Shown here: one piece after another, positions 21,138 to 31,794 of the stretch
Position numbering within the stretch: position 1 is the stretch's first letter
Layout of the letters: each line of letters opens with the position of its first letter
DNA from: Serratia marcescens
GTDB taxonomy: Bacteria > Pseudomonadota > Gammaproteobacteria > Enterobacterales > Enterobacteriaceae
Length of the DNA stretch: 64,000 nt
Assembly (NCBI GenBank): GCA_015548865.1
Contig: JADMXW010000024.1
Coordinates: 1-64,000, forward strand
Direction: 5' to 3'
Notes under the pieces: generated by a model
Told to the model about the DNA's origin: nothing
Database searches by the model: none
What the model saw: only the letters and a program-made list of their open reading frames with translations
Position numbers and translations under genes: made by a program

Positions 21138-23045
21138 ATGATTGTTTTCTCCGCTTTGCAAATTCGGCGCGGCGTGCGCGTCTTGCTTGATAACGCCACT
21201 GCCACCATCAACCCAGGTCAGAAGGTCGGGTTAGTCGGTAAAAACGGCTGTGGCAAGTCCACGCTGCTCTCTTTGCTAAAAGGCGAGATCGGTGCCGACG
21301 GCGGTAGCGCAACCTTTCCGAGCAACTGGGCGCTGGCCTGGGTCAACCAAGAAACACCTGCGCTAAATGTGCCCGCCATTGATTATGTTATTGACGGCGA
21401 TCGTGAATTTCGCCAGTTAGAAGCTGAACTTCAGCACGCAAACGATATTAACGATGGGAATGCCATCGCCCGCGCGCACGGTAAGCTGGACGCTATTCAG
21501 GCCTGGAGCATTCCCGCGCGCGCGGCCAGTTTGCTCGATGGCCTTGGCTTCACTCAAGCCCAATTGCAGCAGCCGGTACGTGATTTTTCCGGGGGATGGC
21601 GTATGCGTCTTAACCTGGCGCAGGCGCTGATTTGTCGTTCGGATCTATTGCTGCTCGATGAACCGACTAACCACCTCGATCTGGATGCAGTGATCTGGCT
21701 GGAGAAGTGGCTGAAAGGCTATCCTGGGACGTTGATATTAATCTCGCACGATCGCGATTTTCTTGATCCTATCGTCAATAAGATCCTGCATATCGAGCAG
21801 GAGACGCTGTTTGAATACACGGGCAACTACTCCTCTTTCGAACGGCAACGCGCCACACGTTTAGCGCAACAGCAGGCATTGTATGAACATCAGCAAGAAC
21901 GCGTAGCGCACTTGCAACACTACATCGACCGCTTTCGCGCACAGGCAACCAAAGCCAAGCAGGCACAGAGTCGCATCAAAATGCTGGAACGCATGGAGCT
22001 TATTGCCCCTGCACATGTCGATAACCCCTTCCGCTTCAGCTTTCGTGCGCCAGAGTCCCTGCCAAATCCGCTATTGCGCATGGAGAAAGTGAGCGCTGGC
22101 TATGGCGACAAGCTAATTCTGGAATCCATCAAGCTGAATCTGGTGCCAGGATCTCGTATTGGGTTACTGGGGCACAACGGTGCGGGTAAATCGACGCTGA
22201 TTAAGCTGTTAGCGGGAGAACTGGCGCCCTTGCACGGTGAAATTGGTCTGGCGAAAGGCGTTAAACTGGGTTATTTCGCCCAACACCAGCTTGAGTTTCT
22301 TCGCGCCGACGAATCACCGCTTCAGCATTTAGTCCGCCTGGCAGAACGGGAAACCGAGCAACAGCTGCGCGATTATCTCGGCGGTTTCGGTTTTCAAGGC
22401 GACAAAGTAACGGAAGTGACCGAACGTTTTTCGGGCGGAGAAAAAGCCCGTTTAGTACTGGCATTGATCGTTTGGCAGCGCCCCAATCTTCTGCTACTTG
22501 ATGAACCAACCAACCACCTCGATCTGGATATGCGTCAGGCACTGACAGAAGCGTTGATTGACTTTGAAGGGGCGCTGGTAGTGGTTTCCCACGATCGACA
22601 TCTGATCCGTTCGACAACGGACGATCTCTATTTGGTACACGATCGCAAAGTGGAACCGTTTGATGGCGATCTGGAAGATTACCAGCAATGGCTGACGGAC
22701 GTGCAGCGCCAAAACAGCGCTGCTGAATCAACCGATAAGCCCACATCAACCAACAACGCTCAGGCACGCAAAGATCAAAAGCGGCGCGACGCGGAACTGC
22801 GCACCCAAACCCAGCCGTTGCGTAAAAAGATCGCTCAGTATGAGCAGCAGATGGAGAAGCTCTCCGATGCGTTGGCAAAAATCGAAACGCGCTTATCTGA
22901 CAGCGAATTGTACGATCAAAGCCGTAAAGCTGAACTGACGGAATGCCTGCAACAGCAGGCCAAACTCAAAAGCGAACAGGAAGAAGCAGAGATGGCCTGG
23001 CTGGACGCACAAGAGCAGTTGGAACAGATGCTGAATGAGGGGTAA
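21138..23045 (+). CDS. yheS: ABC-F family ATPase YheS
   Basis: Soluble twin-ATPase of the ABC-F family, which act on ribosomes rather than membranes. 635 residues. First ABC domain: Walker A GKNGCGKST (about 34-42), signature DFSGGWRMRLNLAQAL and LLLLDEPTNHLDLD. A linker rich in Gln/Arg/Glu follows (about 230-280). Second domain: GHNGAGKST and RFSGGEKARLVLALI. A coiled-coil C-terminal tail (about 540-630) completes it. E. coli YheS is 637 residues. Exact ribosomal role is not settled. Confidence 0.96.
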   Translation: MIVFSALQIRRGVRVLLDNATATINPGQKVGLVGKNGCGKSTLLSLLKGEIGADGGSATFPSNWALAWVNQETPALNVPAIDYVIDGDREFRQLEAELQHANDINDGNAIARAHGKLDAIQAWSIPARAASLLDGLGFTQAQLQQPVRDFSGGWRMRLNLAQALICRSDLLLLDEPTNHLDLDAVIWLEKWLKGYPGTLILISHDRDFLDPIVNKILHIEQETLFEYTGNYSSFERQRATRLAQQQALYEHQQERVAHLQHYIDRFRAQATKAKQAQSRIKMLERMELIAPAHVDNPFRFSFRAPESLPNPLLRMEKVSAGYGDKLILESIKLNLVPGSRIGLLGHNGAGKSTLIKLLAGELAPLHGEIGLAKGVKLGYFAQHQLEFLRADESPLQHLVRLAERETEQQLRDYLGGFGFQGDKVTEVTERFSGGEKARLVLALIVWQRPNLLLLDEPTNHLDLDMRQALTEALIDFEGALVVVSHDRHLIRSTTDDLYLVHDRKVEPFDGDLEDYQQWLTDVQRQNSAAESTDKPTSTNNAQARKDQKRRDAELRTQTQPLRKKIAQYEQQMEKLSDALAKIETRLSDSELYDQSRKAELTECLQQQAKLKSEQEEAEMAWLDAQEQLEQMLNEG

Positions 23046-23484
23046 TCGGCCTCAATCGAGAGAGGCGTGGTTTTAATTCTCTGAATTATTTGACGTTATA
23101 TCGCGTAAAAAAATAATGCTGAGGGGAACGAGACCACAGGGTGAGCGGCAGGACGCCGCGAAAGTCAGCGCCGAGTCGGGAACGCGTCGCTGGCGGCCCG
23201 TCAGTGGGCTCAGGCCCCGAAGGCACCGCGTAGCGGCGTTATTTCCCGCAAAAAGCCAGGGGCCTCGGGGCGAGGGCGACTGAGCGCCCCGAGTCGGGCG
23301 CGTGCGAAGTACGGTGCAAATAACCGCGTGGGTTAACGCGCACGAAACATTCACTGCAACAACAAAAAGGCTTGGCCTGGATTTGTGGAGATTCCTCAGC
23401 GCGAAGGCGGGAATCTCCCACAGACAAACCGCGTTTCAGTTGTAAGAGATCCTCGGCCTACGCGAGGATGACGAGCAGGCTCCG
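23046..23484. other. Gene-free stretch with GC-rich structured block and hairpins
   Basis: From about 23120 to 23330 the sequence is markedly GC-rich and full of inverted GGGGC/GCCCC segments. It contains an open frame (23073-23354, reverse) whose composition (Arg/Ser/Pro-rich) does not look like a protein; I read it as a non-coding repeat-like element. It is followed by GTGGAGATTCC...GGGAATCTCCCAC (23388-23418 area) and ATCCTCG...CGAGGAT (23450-23471), two hairpins that could end the convergent yheS and LysE-type transcripts. No second copy occurs in the window. Confidence 0.5.
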
Positions 23485-24087
23485 CTAATGCCAGATCAGC
23501 AGTACACAAGCTGCGGTAAGCACACCCATCGACACGTTAAAAATCACCCATGCTCTGCGGCTACGTAACAATCGGCCAATCGCCGTGCCGAAACCCAGCC
23601 AGATCACGCCTGAGACAATATTCACCAATACAATGCCGAAACTTATCAGCAGCACCGAATGGTTATAGCCGCTGCCCGCCAGACTGAAACTTGCGACCGA
23701 GCCCAGCGCCATTAGCCAAGCTTTGGGATTCAGAAATTGAAGCAGCCAGCCTTGATACAGTCTCAGCGGTTTTGGCGGTGGTGCGCTGGTTTCCAGCCGC
23801 TCATAGGCCGCCGTCGCAATTTTCCACGCCAGCCACAGCAAGTAGAGACTGCCAAGCACTTTAAGTATCAGGTGCAATGAGGGATAGAGCAGAATCATAC
23901 CACCTACGCCAAACGCGACCAGCAGCAAAATACTCTGCATACCGAGCATAATACCCACCATCAGCCAGAGTGATCGCATAAAGCCGAAGTTAGCACCGGA
24001 TGTCGTCAACAGCATGTTATTGGGGCCAGGCGTAATTGCCGCCACCCAGAGAAAACCCAACATCGATAAAAATAAGCCCTGTTCCAC
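23485..24087 (-). CDS. LysE/RhtB-family amino-acid exporter
   Basis: Inner-membrane exporter with about six helices and the family motifs ITPGPNNMLL near the N-terminus, GANFGFMRSL, and LNPKAWLMALG in the middle. 200 residues from the GTG at 24087 (MEQGLFLSMLGF), which has an AGGGG site ten bases upstream; a GTG eight codons earlier is possible. Substrate cannot be read from sequence. It sits between yheS and yheT, which adjoin directly in E. coli, so it is an insertion in this lineage or a loss in E. coli. Confidence 0.9.
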   Translation of the reverse strand: MEQGLFLSMLGFLWVAAITPGPNNMLLTTSGANFGFMRSLWLMVGIMLGMQSILLLVAFGVGGMILLYPSLHLILKVLGSLYLLWLAWKIATAAYERLETSAPPPKPLRLYQGWLLQFLNPKAWLMALGSVASFSLAGSGYNHSVLLISFGIVLVNIVSGVIWLGFGTAIGRLLRSRRAWVIFNVSMGVLTAACVLLIWH

Positions 24088-24204
24088 GTTTTGACTGCCC
24101 CTTGTCCCCACCGTTACGGTATGATTTATTGACTTGACTGCACGTTATCCTGTCTGCTGCAAACAAATGCTCGCTGAGCGGCGCAAGCAGGTTAGCGCAG
24201 TGTG

Positions 24205-25245
24205 ATGAATATCGCACAATTATTTCCCGAGGTCGTTTCTATTCCCATGGTGTCCTCAACATTTCGCCCGTTACGCGGGGCTGCTAACCCGCATGTGCAA
24301 ACGCTGTTGCCGCGTTTAATTCGCCGTCATGCACGTTTGCAACCTGTGTGGCAACAACTCGATCTGCCTGACGGTGATTTTGTCGACCTTGCCTGGAGTG
24401 AGTCTCCCCAAAACGCACGCTACAGACCCCGCGTAGTACTGTTTCACGGTTTGGAAGGCAGCTTTCATAGTCCCTATGCTCACGGCCTGCTCCAGGCGTG
24501 TCGAGAGCATGGCTGGCTGGCAGTCATTATGCATTTCCGCGGCTGTAGCGGTCGCCCCAACCGCCTGAATCGCATCTACCATTCCGGTGAAACGGATGAT
24601 GGCAGCTATTTGCTGCGTTGGATGCGGGACACTCTGGGTGAAGTACCGACTGCTGCCATCGGCATTTCTCTGGGAGGCAATATGCTGGCTTGTCTGCTGG
24701 CCAAACGGGAAGAAGCTCAATTGCTCTCTGCCGCTGCTATTGTTTCCGCACCGTTTCATCTCGCAGCCTGTAGTCGCAGGATAGAGCAGGGATTTTCCCG
24801 TATTTATCAACGCTATCTGGTGGAGCAATTGAAGCAGAATGCGCGCCGTAAGCTGGCACGCTATCCGGGTTCGTTACCCATTGCCCTATCCCAACTGCAG
24901 CACATCAAAGGGCTGCGCGAATTTGATGATGCGATCACCGCCCGTATTCATGGTTTTCAGGATGCTGCCGACTACTACCGTCAATGCAGTGCGCTGGCGT
25001 TACTCCCCACGATCCGCACGCCGACACTTATCATCCATGCACAAGACGACCCCTTTATGACACCCGAGGTGATACCGGATATCACTCACCTGCCTGCCAC
25101 CATGGAATACCAACTGACAGCGCATGGCGGGCATGTTGGGTTTGTCAGCGGTTCATTACTGAAACCAGAAATGTGGCTGGAACAGCGCATTCCAGCCTGG
25201 TTCACGCCCTTTTTATCGGTAAACACGGTGGGAGCAACCGCATGA
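24205..25245 (+). CDS. yheT: Alpha/beta hydrolase YheT
   Basis: Predicted serine hydrolase of the AB-hydrolase 4 family. Nucleophile Ser155 in GISLGGNM, acid in [10 protein letters not shown], and His in HGGHVGF form the triad; the oxyanion region is [17 protein letters not shown]. 346 residues from the ATG at 24205; an internal ATG at 24247 ([11 protein letters not shown]) would be closer to the E. coli length but has a poor ribosome site. ATGA overlap with yheU. The natural substrate is unknown. Confidence 0.93.
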   Translation: MNIAQLFPEVVSIPMVSSTFRPLRGAANPHVQTLLPRLIRRHARLQPVWQQLDLPDGDFVDLAWSESPQNARYRPRVVLFHGLEGSFHSPYAHGLLQACREHGWLAVIMHFRGCSGRPNRLNRIYHSGETDDGSYLLRWMRDTLGEVPTAAIGISLGGNMLACLLAKREEAQLLSAAAIVSAPFHLAACSRRIEQGFSRIYQRYLVEQLKQNARRKLARYPGSLPIALSQLQHIKGLREFDDAITARIHGFQDAADYYRQCSALALLPTIRTPTLIIHAQDDPFMTPEVIPDITHLPATMEYQLTAHGGHVGFVSGSLLKPEMWLEQRIPAWFTPFLSVNTVGATA

Positions 25246-25469
25246 TAATTCCCTGGCAACAACTCGAACCTGATACGTTGCAAAGCATCATTGAATCTTT
25301 TGTCCTGCGCGAAGGCACGGACTACGGTGAGCAGGAGCGCTCGCTGGAGGAAAAAGTCAGGGATATACGCCGTCAGCTCGCCTCCGGCGACGTGGTTCTG
25401 GTATGGTCAGAGCTGCATGAAACGCTAAATATCATGCCGCGCACCCAGCTTAACGAAAATACCCTTTAA
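25242..25469 (+). CDS. yheU: YheU family protein
   Basis: 75-residue conserved protein of unknown function ([29 protein letters not shown], then [13 protein letters not shown] and [15 protein letters not shown]). E. coli YheU has 72. Start fixed by the ATGA overlap with yheT; a longer frame begins inside yheT in another phase and is spurious. Confidence 0.95.
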   Translation: MIIPWQQLEPDTLQSIIESFVLREGTDYGEQERSLEEKVRDIRRQLASGDVVLVWSELHETLNIMPRTQLNENTL

Positions 25470-25578
25470 CGTGATTAATCACCGTTTCCTGACGAACGAG
25501 GGGTCGTTTTGCGTCACAGGGTCTGCTATACAGTGAGATCCGTGTTACTGAACGCCTAATCCGACGGAGTGAAACCGC

Positions 25579-26448
25579 ATGTCGCAACAACACCCGATCA
25601 TTGCCGTTACCGGCTCCAGTGGAGCGGGCACCACCACAACCAGCCTCGCCTTCAGGAAGATCTTCCAGCAGTTGCAGATAAAAGCAGCCTCACTGGAAGG
25701 TGACAGTTTTCATCGCTATACTCGGCCAGAAATGGACATGGCGATCCGCAAAGCAAAAGATCTCGGACGCCATATCAGCTACTTCGGCCCAGAGGCCAAC
25801 GATTTCAGTTTACTGGAACAGTCTTTTATCCAGTATGGCCGCAACGGCACGGGAAAAACGCGCAAATACCTGCATACCTACGATGAGGCGATTCCCTACA
25901 ATCAAGTACCCGGTACCTTTACACCGTGGGAGCCGATGCCGCATCCCACTGATATGCTGTTTTATGAGGGCTTACACGGCGCAGTCGTCACCGCTCAGCA
26001 CGATGTAGCCCAGCATGTTGACCTGTTGGTCGGCGTAGTCCCTATCGTCAATCTTGAATGGATTCAAAAGCTAGTCCGCGATATCAACGAGCGCGGCCAC
26101 TCACGTGAAGCCGTGATGGACTCCGTGGTACGTTCCATGGAGGATTACATTACCTACATCACGCCGCAGTTTTCTCGCACTCATATCAACTTCCAGCGTG
26201 TCCCCACCATTGATACCTCAAATCCTTTTGCCGCCAAGGCGATACCTTCGCTGGATGAGAGCTTCGTGGTGATCCATTTTCAGGGTGTAGAAAATATTGA
26301 TTACCCTTACCTGCTGGCCATGCTGCAAGGTTCGTTTATTTCACATATCAATACGTTAGTGGTACCTGGTGGAAAAATGGGATTGGCGATGGAGCTGATC
26401 ATGACACCGTTGGTAAAACGACTGGCAGAAGGGCGTAACGCGGGTTGA
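25579..26448 (+). CDS. prkB: Phosphoribulokinase-like protein PrkB
   Basis: 289-residue P-loop kinase homologue of phosphoribulokinase. The nucleotide loop is GSSGAGTTTT (12-20), which lacks the usual lysine, as in the family. Further motifs are LEGDSFHRYTRPEMD, YDEAIPYNQVPGTFTPWEP and FYEGLHGAVV. Core gene with unknown substrate in heterotrophic enterobacteria, which have no Calvin cycle. Precedes crp as in E. coli. Confidence 0.94.
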   Translation: MSQQHPIIAVTGSSGAGTTTTSLAFRKIFQQLQIKAASLEGDSFHRYTRPEMDMAIRKAKDLGRHISYFGPEANDFSLLEQSFIQYGRNGTGKTRKYLHTYDEAIPYNQVPGTFTPWEPMPHPTDMLFYEGLHGAVVTAQHDVAQHVDLLVGVVPIVNLEWIQKLVRDINERGHSREAVMDSVVRSMEDYITYITPQFSRTHINFQRVPTIDTSNPFAAKAIPSLDESFVVIHFQGVENIDYPYLLAMLQGSFISHINTLVVPGGKMGLAMELIMTPLVKRLAEGRNAG

Positions 26449-26475
26449 AAAAGGGGAAACAACCCGCAGAAGACG

Positions 26476-26883
26476 TTATACGGTGGTGATGATTTCGTAG
26501 CTGTGGGTGATTTGAACGGCCTTTTCTAACATTAGCGCAACTGAACAATACTTTTCTGCCGACAGCGACACTGCCCGTTCAACCACGTTATTCGTCAGTC
26601 CTACCCCTGTGACAATAAAGTGCAGATTAATATGCGTGAACAAACGTGGGGCTTCCTCACGACGCGTGGAAGAGAGTTTGACCTCGCACCCAGTGACATT
26701 ATTGCGACCTTTTTGCAAAATGGACACCACATCGATGGCACTACAGCCACCAGCGGCCATTAGCACCATCTCCATCGGGCTGGGCGCCTTGTCCCCGGCA
26801 TTGCCATCCATTAGAATTTGATGACCCGATGATGACTCACCGAGAAAGGTCAGGTCTTCAACCCATTTTACGCGCGCTTGCAT
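26476..26883 (-). CDS. yhfA: OsmC family protein YhfA
   Basis: OsmC/Ohr-fold protein (135 residues) with the two cysteines of the family seen in MAAGGCSAIDVVS and SAEKYCSVALML; related proteins reduce organic peroxides, but the YhfA substrate is not known. Starts at the ATG at 26883 behind AGGAG; a TTG two codons up is unlikely. Convergent with prkB, divergent from crp. Confidence 0.94.
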   Translation of the reverse strand: MQARVKWVEDLTFLGESSSGHQILMDGNAGDKAPSPMEMVLMAAGGCSAIDVVSILQKGRNNVTGCEVKLSSTRREEAPRLFTHINLHFIVTGVGLTNNVVERAVSLSAEKYCSVALMLEKAVQITHSYEIITTV

Positions 26884-27199
26884 TCCCAACTCCTAAAATT
26901 TATTTGAAAATTACTAACAGTTATAGTCAAAAACCGCCAATAACTAGAGCTCAATCATGCTGAAGCGAGACAACACAAGACAGGCTCGTCAAGCTGTGTT
27001 ACAAACTGGAATAGAATCCGTTCCATCAGTATGATACTGACGGTCTTAACGGGTTGTGACGTCGCCGTACAAAGGCCAGTATATTCCCTGACGTCAGTCC
27101 GCCAACACGGAATTTTTACTACTAGCACGTTAATACGCCGTACAGGGAACTCTGAACCCTGTAATTTGCGCAGTGAATTACAACAGAGGATAACAGCGA
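26884..27199 (+). promoter_or_regulatory. Divergent yhfA/crp control region
   Basis: 316 bases upstream of crp with no gene. It holds a perfect palindrome TCAGTAT-G-ATACTGA (27026-27040) and a CRP half-site-like TGTGACGTCGCCGTAC (27055-27070 area). E. coli crp is autoregulated through CRP sites in this region; here only half of a site is convincing. The transcription start was not placed. Confidence 0.4.
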
Positions 27200-27832
27200 A
27201 TGGTTCTCGGCAAACCGCAGACAGACCCGACTCTCGAATGGTTCCTTTCTCATTGTCATATTCACAAGTACCCATCGAAGAGCACGCTAATTCACCAAGG
27301 TGAAAAAGCAGAAACGCTTTACTACATCGTGAAAGGCTCCGTTGCAGTGCTGATCAAGGATGAAGAAGGCAAGGAAATGATCCTCTCCTACCTCAACCAG
27401 GGGGATTTTATTGGAGAACTGGGCCTGTTCGAAGAGGGCCAAGAGCGCAGTGCATGGGTGCGAGCAAAAACGGCTTGCGAAGTCGCTGAAATCTCCTATA
27501 AAAAATTCCGTCAGTTGATTCAAGTCAACCCGGATATTCTGATGCGTCTTTCTTCACAGATGGCGCGTCGTCTCCAGGTAACTTCTCAGAAAGTGGGCAA
27601 TCTGGCCTTCCTGGATGTAACGGGCCGTATCGCACAGACGCTCTTGAACCTGGCGAAACAGCCCGATGCCATGACGCACCCAGATGGGATGCAAATCAAA
27701 ATCACGCGTCAGGAAATTGGTCAGATTGTTGGCTGTTCTCGCGAAACGGTAGGCCGTATTCTGAAAATGCTCGAAGATCAAAATCTGATCTCTGCGCACG
27801 GCAAAACCATCGTTGTGTACGGCACTCGCTGA
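27200..27832 (+). CDS. crp: cAMP receptor protein (catabolite activator)
   Basis: Global transcription factor that binds cAMP and activates or represses catabolic genes; in soft-rot bacteria it also controls pectinase genes. 210 residues, essentially the E. coli protein. The cyclic-nucleotide domain (about 10-130) has the phosphate-binding segment [18 protein letters not shown]; the dimer helix and the helix-turn-helix ([21 protein letters not shown], about 168-190) follow. Confidence 0.98.
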   Translation: MVLGKPQTDPTLEWFLSHCHIHKYPSKSTLIHQGEKAETLYYIVKGSVAVLIKDEEGKEMILSYLNQGDFIGELGLFEEGQERSAWVRAKTACEVAEISYKKFRQLIQVNPDILMRLSSQMARRLQVTSQKVGNLAFLDVTGRIAQTLLNLAKQPDAMTHPDGMQIKITRQEIGQIVGCSRETVGRILKMLEDQNLISAHGKTIVVYGTR

Positions 27833-27855
27833 TTTTACTACTGCTGTTTCGAACA

Positions 27856-27885
27856 AAAATACGTTGCGCATTGCGCAACGTATTT
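27856..27885. terminator. Bidirectional terminator between crp and argD
   Basis: AAAATACGTTGCGC and GCGCAACGTATTTT pair almost without loop, with T runs on both strands. It lies between the crp stop (27832) and argD stop (27899). Confidence 0.92.
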
Positions 27886-27898
27886 TTTTACATAAACG

Positions 27899-29158
<1,260 letters not shown>

Positions 29159-29246
29159 TCATCAAATATGCATAAAAAATCAATACGCAGCGTTATAAAA
29201 TAGCGCGTTATGACAGTCTGTTTTATCGCGAGGCATACTGATAACC

Positions 29247-29822
29247 TCAGGTATTAAGGAAGTTCTGCAGCAGTTGATGCCCTTGCTCACTGAGAATGCT
29301 CTCTGGATGAAACTGCACTCCTTCTAGTGGCAAGGTACGATGGCGTATTCCCATGATTTCATCACGTTCACCGTCTCGTTCCGTCCAGGCTGTTATGTCA
29401 AATTCGGCGGGCAAGGAGGCTGGCTCAATCACCAGTGAATGATAGCGCGTCACGGTTAGTGGCTGCGCTAAGCCGGTGAATACGCCGCATCCCGTATGCT
29501 GGATCACCGAAGTCTTTCCGTGCATCACCTGCCGCGCCTGCACCACGTGTGCCCCAAACGCCTGCCCCATCGCCTGATGTCCGAGGCACACGCCAAGAAT
29601 AGGAAACTTACCAGCAAAATGGCGGATCGCATCCAGAGAAATACCCGCCTCATCCGGCGTACAGGGACCGGGAGAGATCACCAGATGTGTCGGTGCCAGC
29701 GTTTCAATCTCCGCCAGCGTCAGGGTGTCGTTGCGTTTAACCAGCACCTCTGCGCCCAGCTCGCAAAAATACTGGTAGAGGTTGTAGGTAAAGGAGTCAT
29801 AGTTGTCGATGAGTAGGAGCAT
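29247..29822 (-). CDS. pabA: Aminodeoxychorismate synthase glutaminase subunit
   Basis: Glutamine amidotransferase subunit that gives ammonia to PabB for 4-amino-4-deoxychorismate, precursor of p-aminobenzoate and folate. 191 residues. Triad: Cys79 in [11 protein letters not shown], then His and Glu in QFHPESIL near the C-terminus. The start [14 protein letters not shown] at 29822 is the family start; the frame continues upstream without a ribosome site. In E. coli fic, yhfG and ppiA follow; here a 7-kb island separates pabA from ppiA. Confidence 0.95.
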   Translation of the reverse strand: MLLLIDNYDSFTYNLYQYFCELGAEVLVKRNDTLTLAEIETLAPTHLVISPGPCTPDEAGISLDAIRHFAGKFPILGVCLGHQAMGQAFGAHVVQARQVMHGKTSVIQHTGCGVFTGLAQPLTVTRYHSLVIEPASLPAEFDITAWTERDGERDEIMGIRHRTLPLEGVQFHPESILSEQGHQLLQNFLNT

Positions 29823-29942
29823 GGGGAATGAGTCTAAACCGAAGAGATATTTTAAGTAGGCTACTGTGCTGTATGTGGTTAGGCAATGGGTAACTTTAGT
29901 TGCATCCCGTAAATACGCTGTATTAAACACGACTAACAAGAA

Positions 29943-29966
29943 AATCGAGTGCCTTAGCACTCGATT
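29943..29966 (-). terminator. Terminator after the CBM-bearing AA10-like gene
   Basis: AATCGAGTGC-TAAG-GCACTCGATT on the reverse strand followed by TTCTT, 31 bases beyond the stop at 29997. Confidence 0.75.
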
Positions 29967-29996
29967 ATTTAATGAAACAATTTACTTAGGCGTTTA

Positions 29997-30980
29997 TCAA
30001 ACGAGAGCCCAAAGAGTATTGGCAACCCCTGGAGCCCAACCTCTATTGGATGTATGCTGCTGCGTGCAGCGATACACCAGCCCATTGTGCGTCACATGAA
30101 AACCCACAGGGTAAAATACGTTATAGTAAGACCACGGAACTGGATTTTCCACGCTGCCAATTTCACCACCACCGCCTTCACCACCACCACCGCCTTCACC
30201 ACCGCCGCCGCCTTCACCACCGCCGCCGCCTTCACCACCACCGCCGCCGTCACCACCACCGCCGCCTTCACCGCCTCCGCCGCCACTACCCTCAGTAAAC
30301 TCAACATCGAATGCTGAATAAAAGCCCGCCCCCGTGTCTGCCACCATCCATATTGCCAGGATAATATGATGACCTTTTTTATTTAACGGTAGCTTAATTG
30401 TTTGATCAGGTATGATATTAAGAGGTCCAGTCATATTTATAACGCTGGCAAAGGGGACGCGTTCAAAATCCTGACGCGTCGCTGGTCGCGTTTGATTCCA
30501 ACCATCTCTGGTAATAAAATAACGATACCCGCGAGTCGAATGCGACACAGTACGGAACCAATTAATCGGGAGGTACTGACCTGCCTTGACTTCAGTTATT
30601 GGCCACATCGCACCGTGCCGCATCATTAACTCAGCGTCTGTGAGGTTTACAATATCGCGATTGTTTTCTGTGCGACCACCACTAAGAATGAGGCCATCAG
30701 GTACAGGTGAGGCTACACCAGCAAATATATGAGTTGAATCACTATACGGCCCACCCTCTCCTGCAAACCAGATAAGATCTTCAGGGCCTCTCCCGTTAGT
30801 ATACATAGGAAAGTTTTTCATCCCTTCCATTTCACTTGCATCCCAGTCGGTTGGTAACCAACCGCGCCGGCGTGCATAAGCGGTTCGACCTATAGGAGTG
30901 CGTAACCAACCATGAGCAGGCGTTATTTCTAGAGATTCATCTGAATCACAGTGATGGGGGTAAGGATTATTTTTACGCAT
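29997..30980 (-). CDS. AA10-like (LPMO/chitin-binding) protein with Gly-rich linker and C-terminal CBM5/12
   Basis: 327 residues. Residues 20-205 look like an AA10 lytic polysaccharide monooxygenase domain: AHGWLRTPIGRTAY (His23 as candidate first copper His), SGGRTENNRDIVNLTD, second His in RTVSHSTRGYRYFIT, and axial Phe in DTGAGFYSAFDVEF. Then comes a linker of GGGGGE/GGGGGD units (about 210-250) and a C-terminal module YPVGFHVTHNGLVYRCTQQ...WAPG...LW typical of CBM5/12. There is no signal peptide from the ATG at 30980, which has a GAGG site; ATGs at 31001 and 31043 add a hydrophobic stretch but lack ribosome sites. With His23 not N-terminal, oxidase activity would need processing. Family call is from motifs; activity and export route are unknown. 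Confidence 0.8.
   Translation of the reverse strand: MRKNNPYPHHCDSDESLEITPAHGWLRTPIGRTAYARRRGWLPTDWDASEMEGMKNFPMYTNGRGPEDLIWFAGEGGPYSDSTHIFAGVASPVPDGLILSGGRTENNRDIVNLTDAELMMRHGAMWPITEVKAGQYLPINWFRTVSHSTRGYRYFITRDGWNQTRPATRQDFERVPFASVINMTGPLNIIPDQTIKLPLNKKGHHIILAIWMVADTGAGFYSAFDVEFTEGSGGGGGEGGGGGDGGGGGEGGGGGEGGGGGEGGGGGEGGGGEIGSVENPVPWSYYNVFYPVGFHVTHNGLVYRCTQQHTSNRGWAPGVANTLWALV
30163..30287. repeat. 18-bp coding minisatellite (GGGGGE repeat)
   Basis: About seven tandem 18-base units, read on the + strand as TCACCACCNCCGCCGCCT with variation, encode the Gly5-Glu/Asp linker. Units differ at third positions. In-frame gain or loss of units would change linker length only. Confidence 0.85.
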
Positions 30981-31579
30981 AATTAACCTCAGGTTATTCA
31001 TAATAAATAATAGTATTATCATAACGAAATAAAAAAACCGCAAAAAAAGCTAACTTTAAATTAATAGCATTCAATAAAAAACTCACTATGTAAATATCAA
31101 AAGACGCCTATTACTTACAAATATCAATAATTTAAAAACCATAAATAAAATGCAGACTAATATCTACTTAGCCAAAAAATATAATTATTTACGCAGGCAA
31201 TTTCATTACTAACACATCATTTAAAACCGCCTAATCTTAAATACTTACTCAATTGTATATATCCCAAACGTTTTAACCATCCATTGACAATAGAAACACA
31301 TATCAAAAATTAACAATCGTCAACAAAATGACGGATGGTCGCTAATAAAACTCCAATTTAGCTCATAGATGAAATAACCATACACGAAGTTAATCCCTCG
31401 TCAGCTTTTGCTAGCATCAGTATATCGTTACGTTCAACTAATAATCTTTTATCCATTTTTCAAAAATGGTTACAGAGCCTAAAGGTAAAAAATAATATTT
31501 TATGCAAAAAAGACATACCGCTTGTTAAAAATTATAGAAAATAAAGAGTAACAATAATTATACTTCCACCATTTTCATC
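30981..31579. other. AT-rich gene-free stretch
   Basis: 600 very AT-rich bases between two AA10-like genes. It should carry the promoter of the gene at 30980. No protein-coding signal, known box or RNA was recognised. Composition contrasts with the core genes on either side of the island. Confidence 0.5.
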
Positions 31580-31780
31580 TATACCCGTCATACTGCAAGT
31601 TGCAGATGCGTTGGGCTGCACTCGTTCACCCGGATCACTTACCTAAGTAAGTTCATCAGGATGAATGAATTTCATCTCTGAGATTCGCCCTGCAGGCCAG
31701 CGCAGGCGCTGTTCAAATCTGTACCAGACAAATTTGTCACTCATTTTCCACCTTCCTGCAACTCGAATTATTTTAGGTAT
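31580..31780. repeat. Dispersed intergenic repeat, full length (copy C)
   Basis: Begins TATACCCGTCATACTGCAAG and ends CTGCAACTCGAATTATTTTAGGTAT-like. The interior contains CACCCGGATCACTTACCTAAG and AGACAAATTTGTCACTC, which recur in reverse in copy E. It lies just downstream of the AA10-like gene ending at 31795. Confidence 0.82.
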
Positions 31781-31794
31781 CACACTGATTACAC

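Noticed and set aside
23073-23354. 93-codon reverse frame in the GC-rich block after yheS
   Set aside because: Its Arg/Ser/Pro/Leu-rich sequence follows from the base composition of a repeat-like block, so it was annotated as non-coding.
30163-30287. Tandem 18-bp units considered as a CRISPR-like array
   Set aside because: There are no spacers; the units are contiguous and encode an in-frame Gly/Glu linker.
30981-31043. Hydrophobic N-terminal extension of the AA10-CBM protein as a signal peptide
   Set aside because: The upstream ATGs lack ribosome sites, whereas the ATG at 30980 has one. Cleavage of such a segment would also not expose His23.
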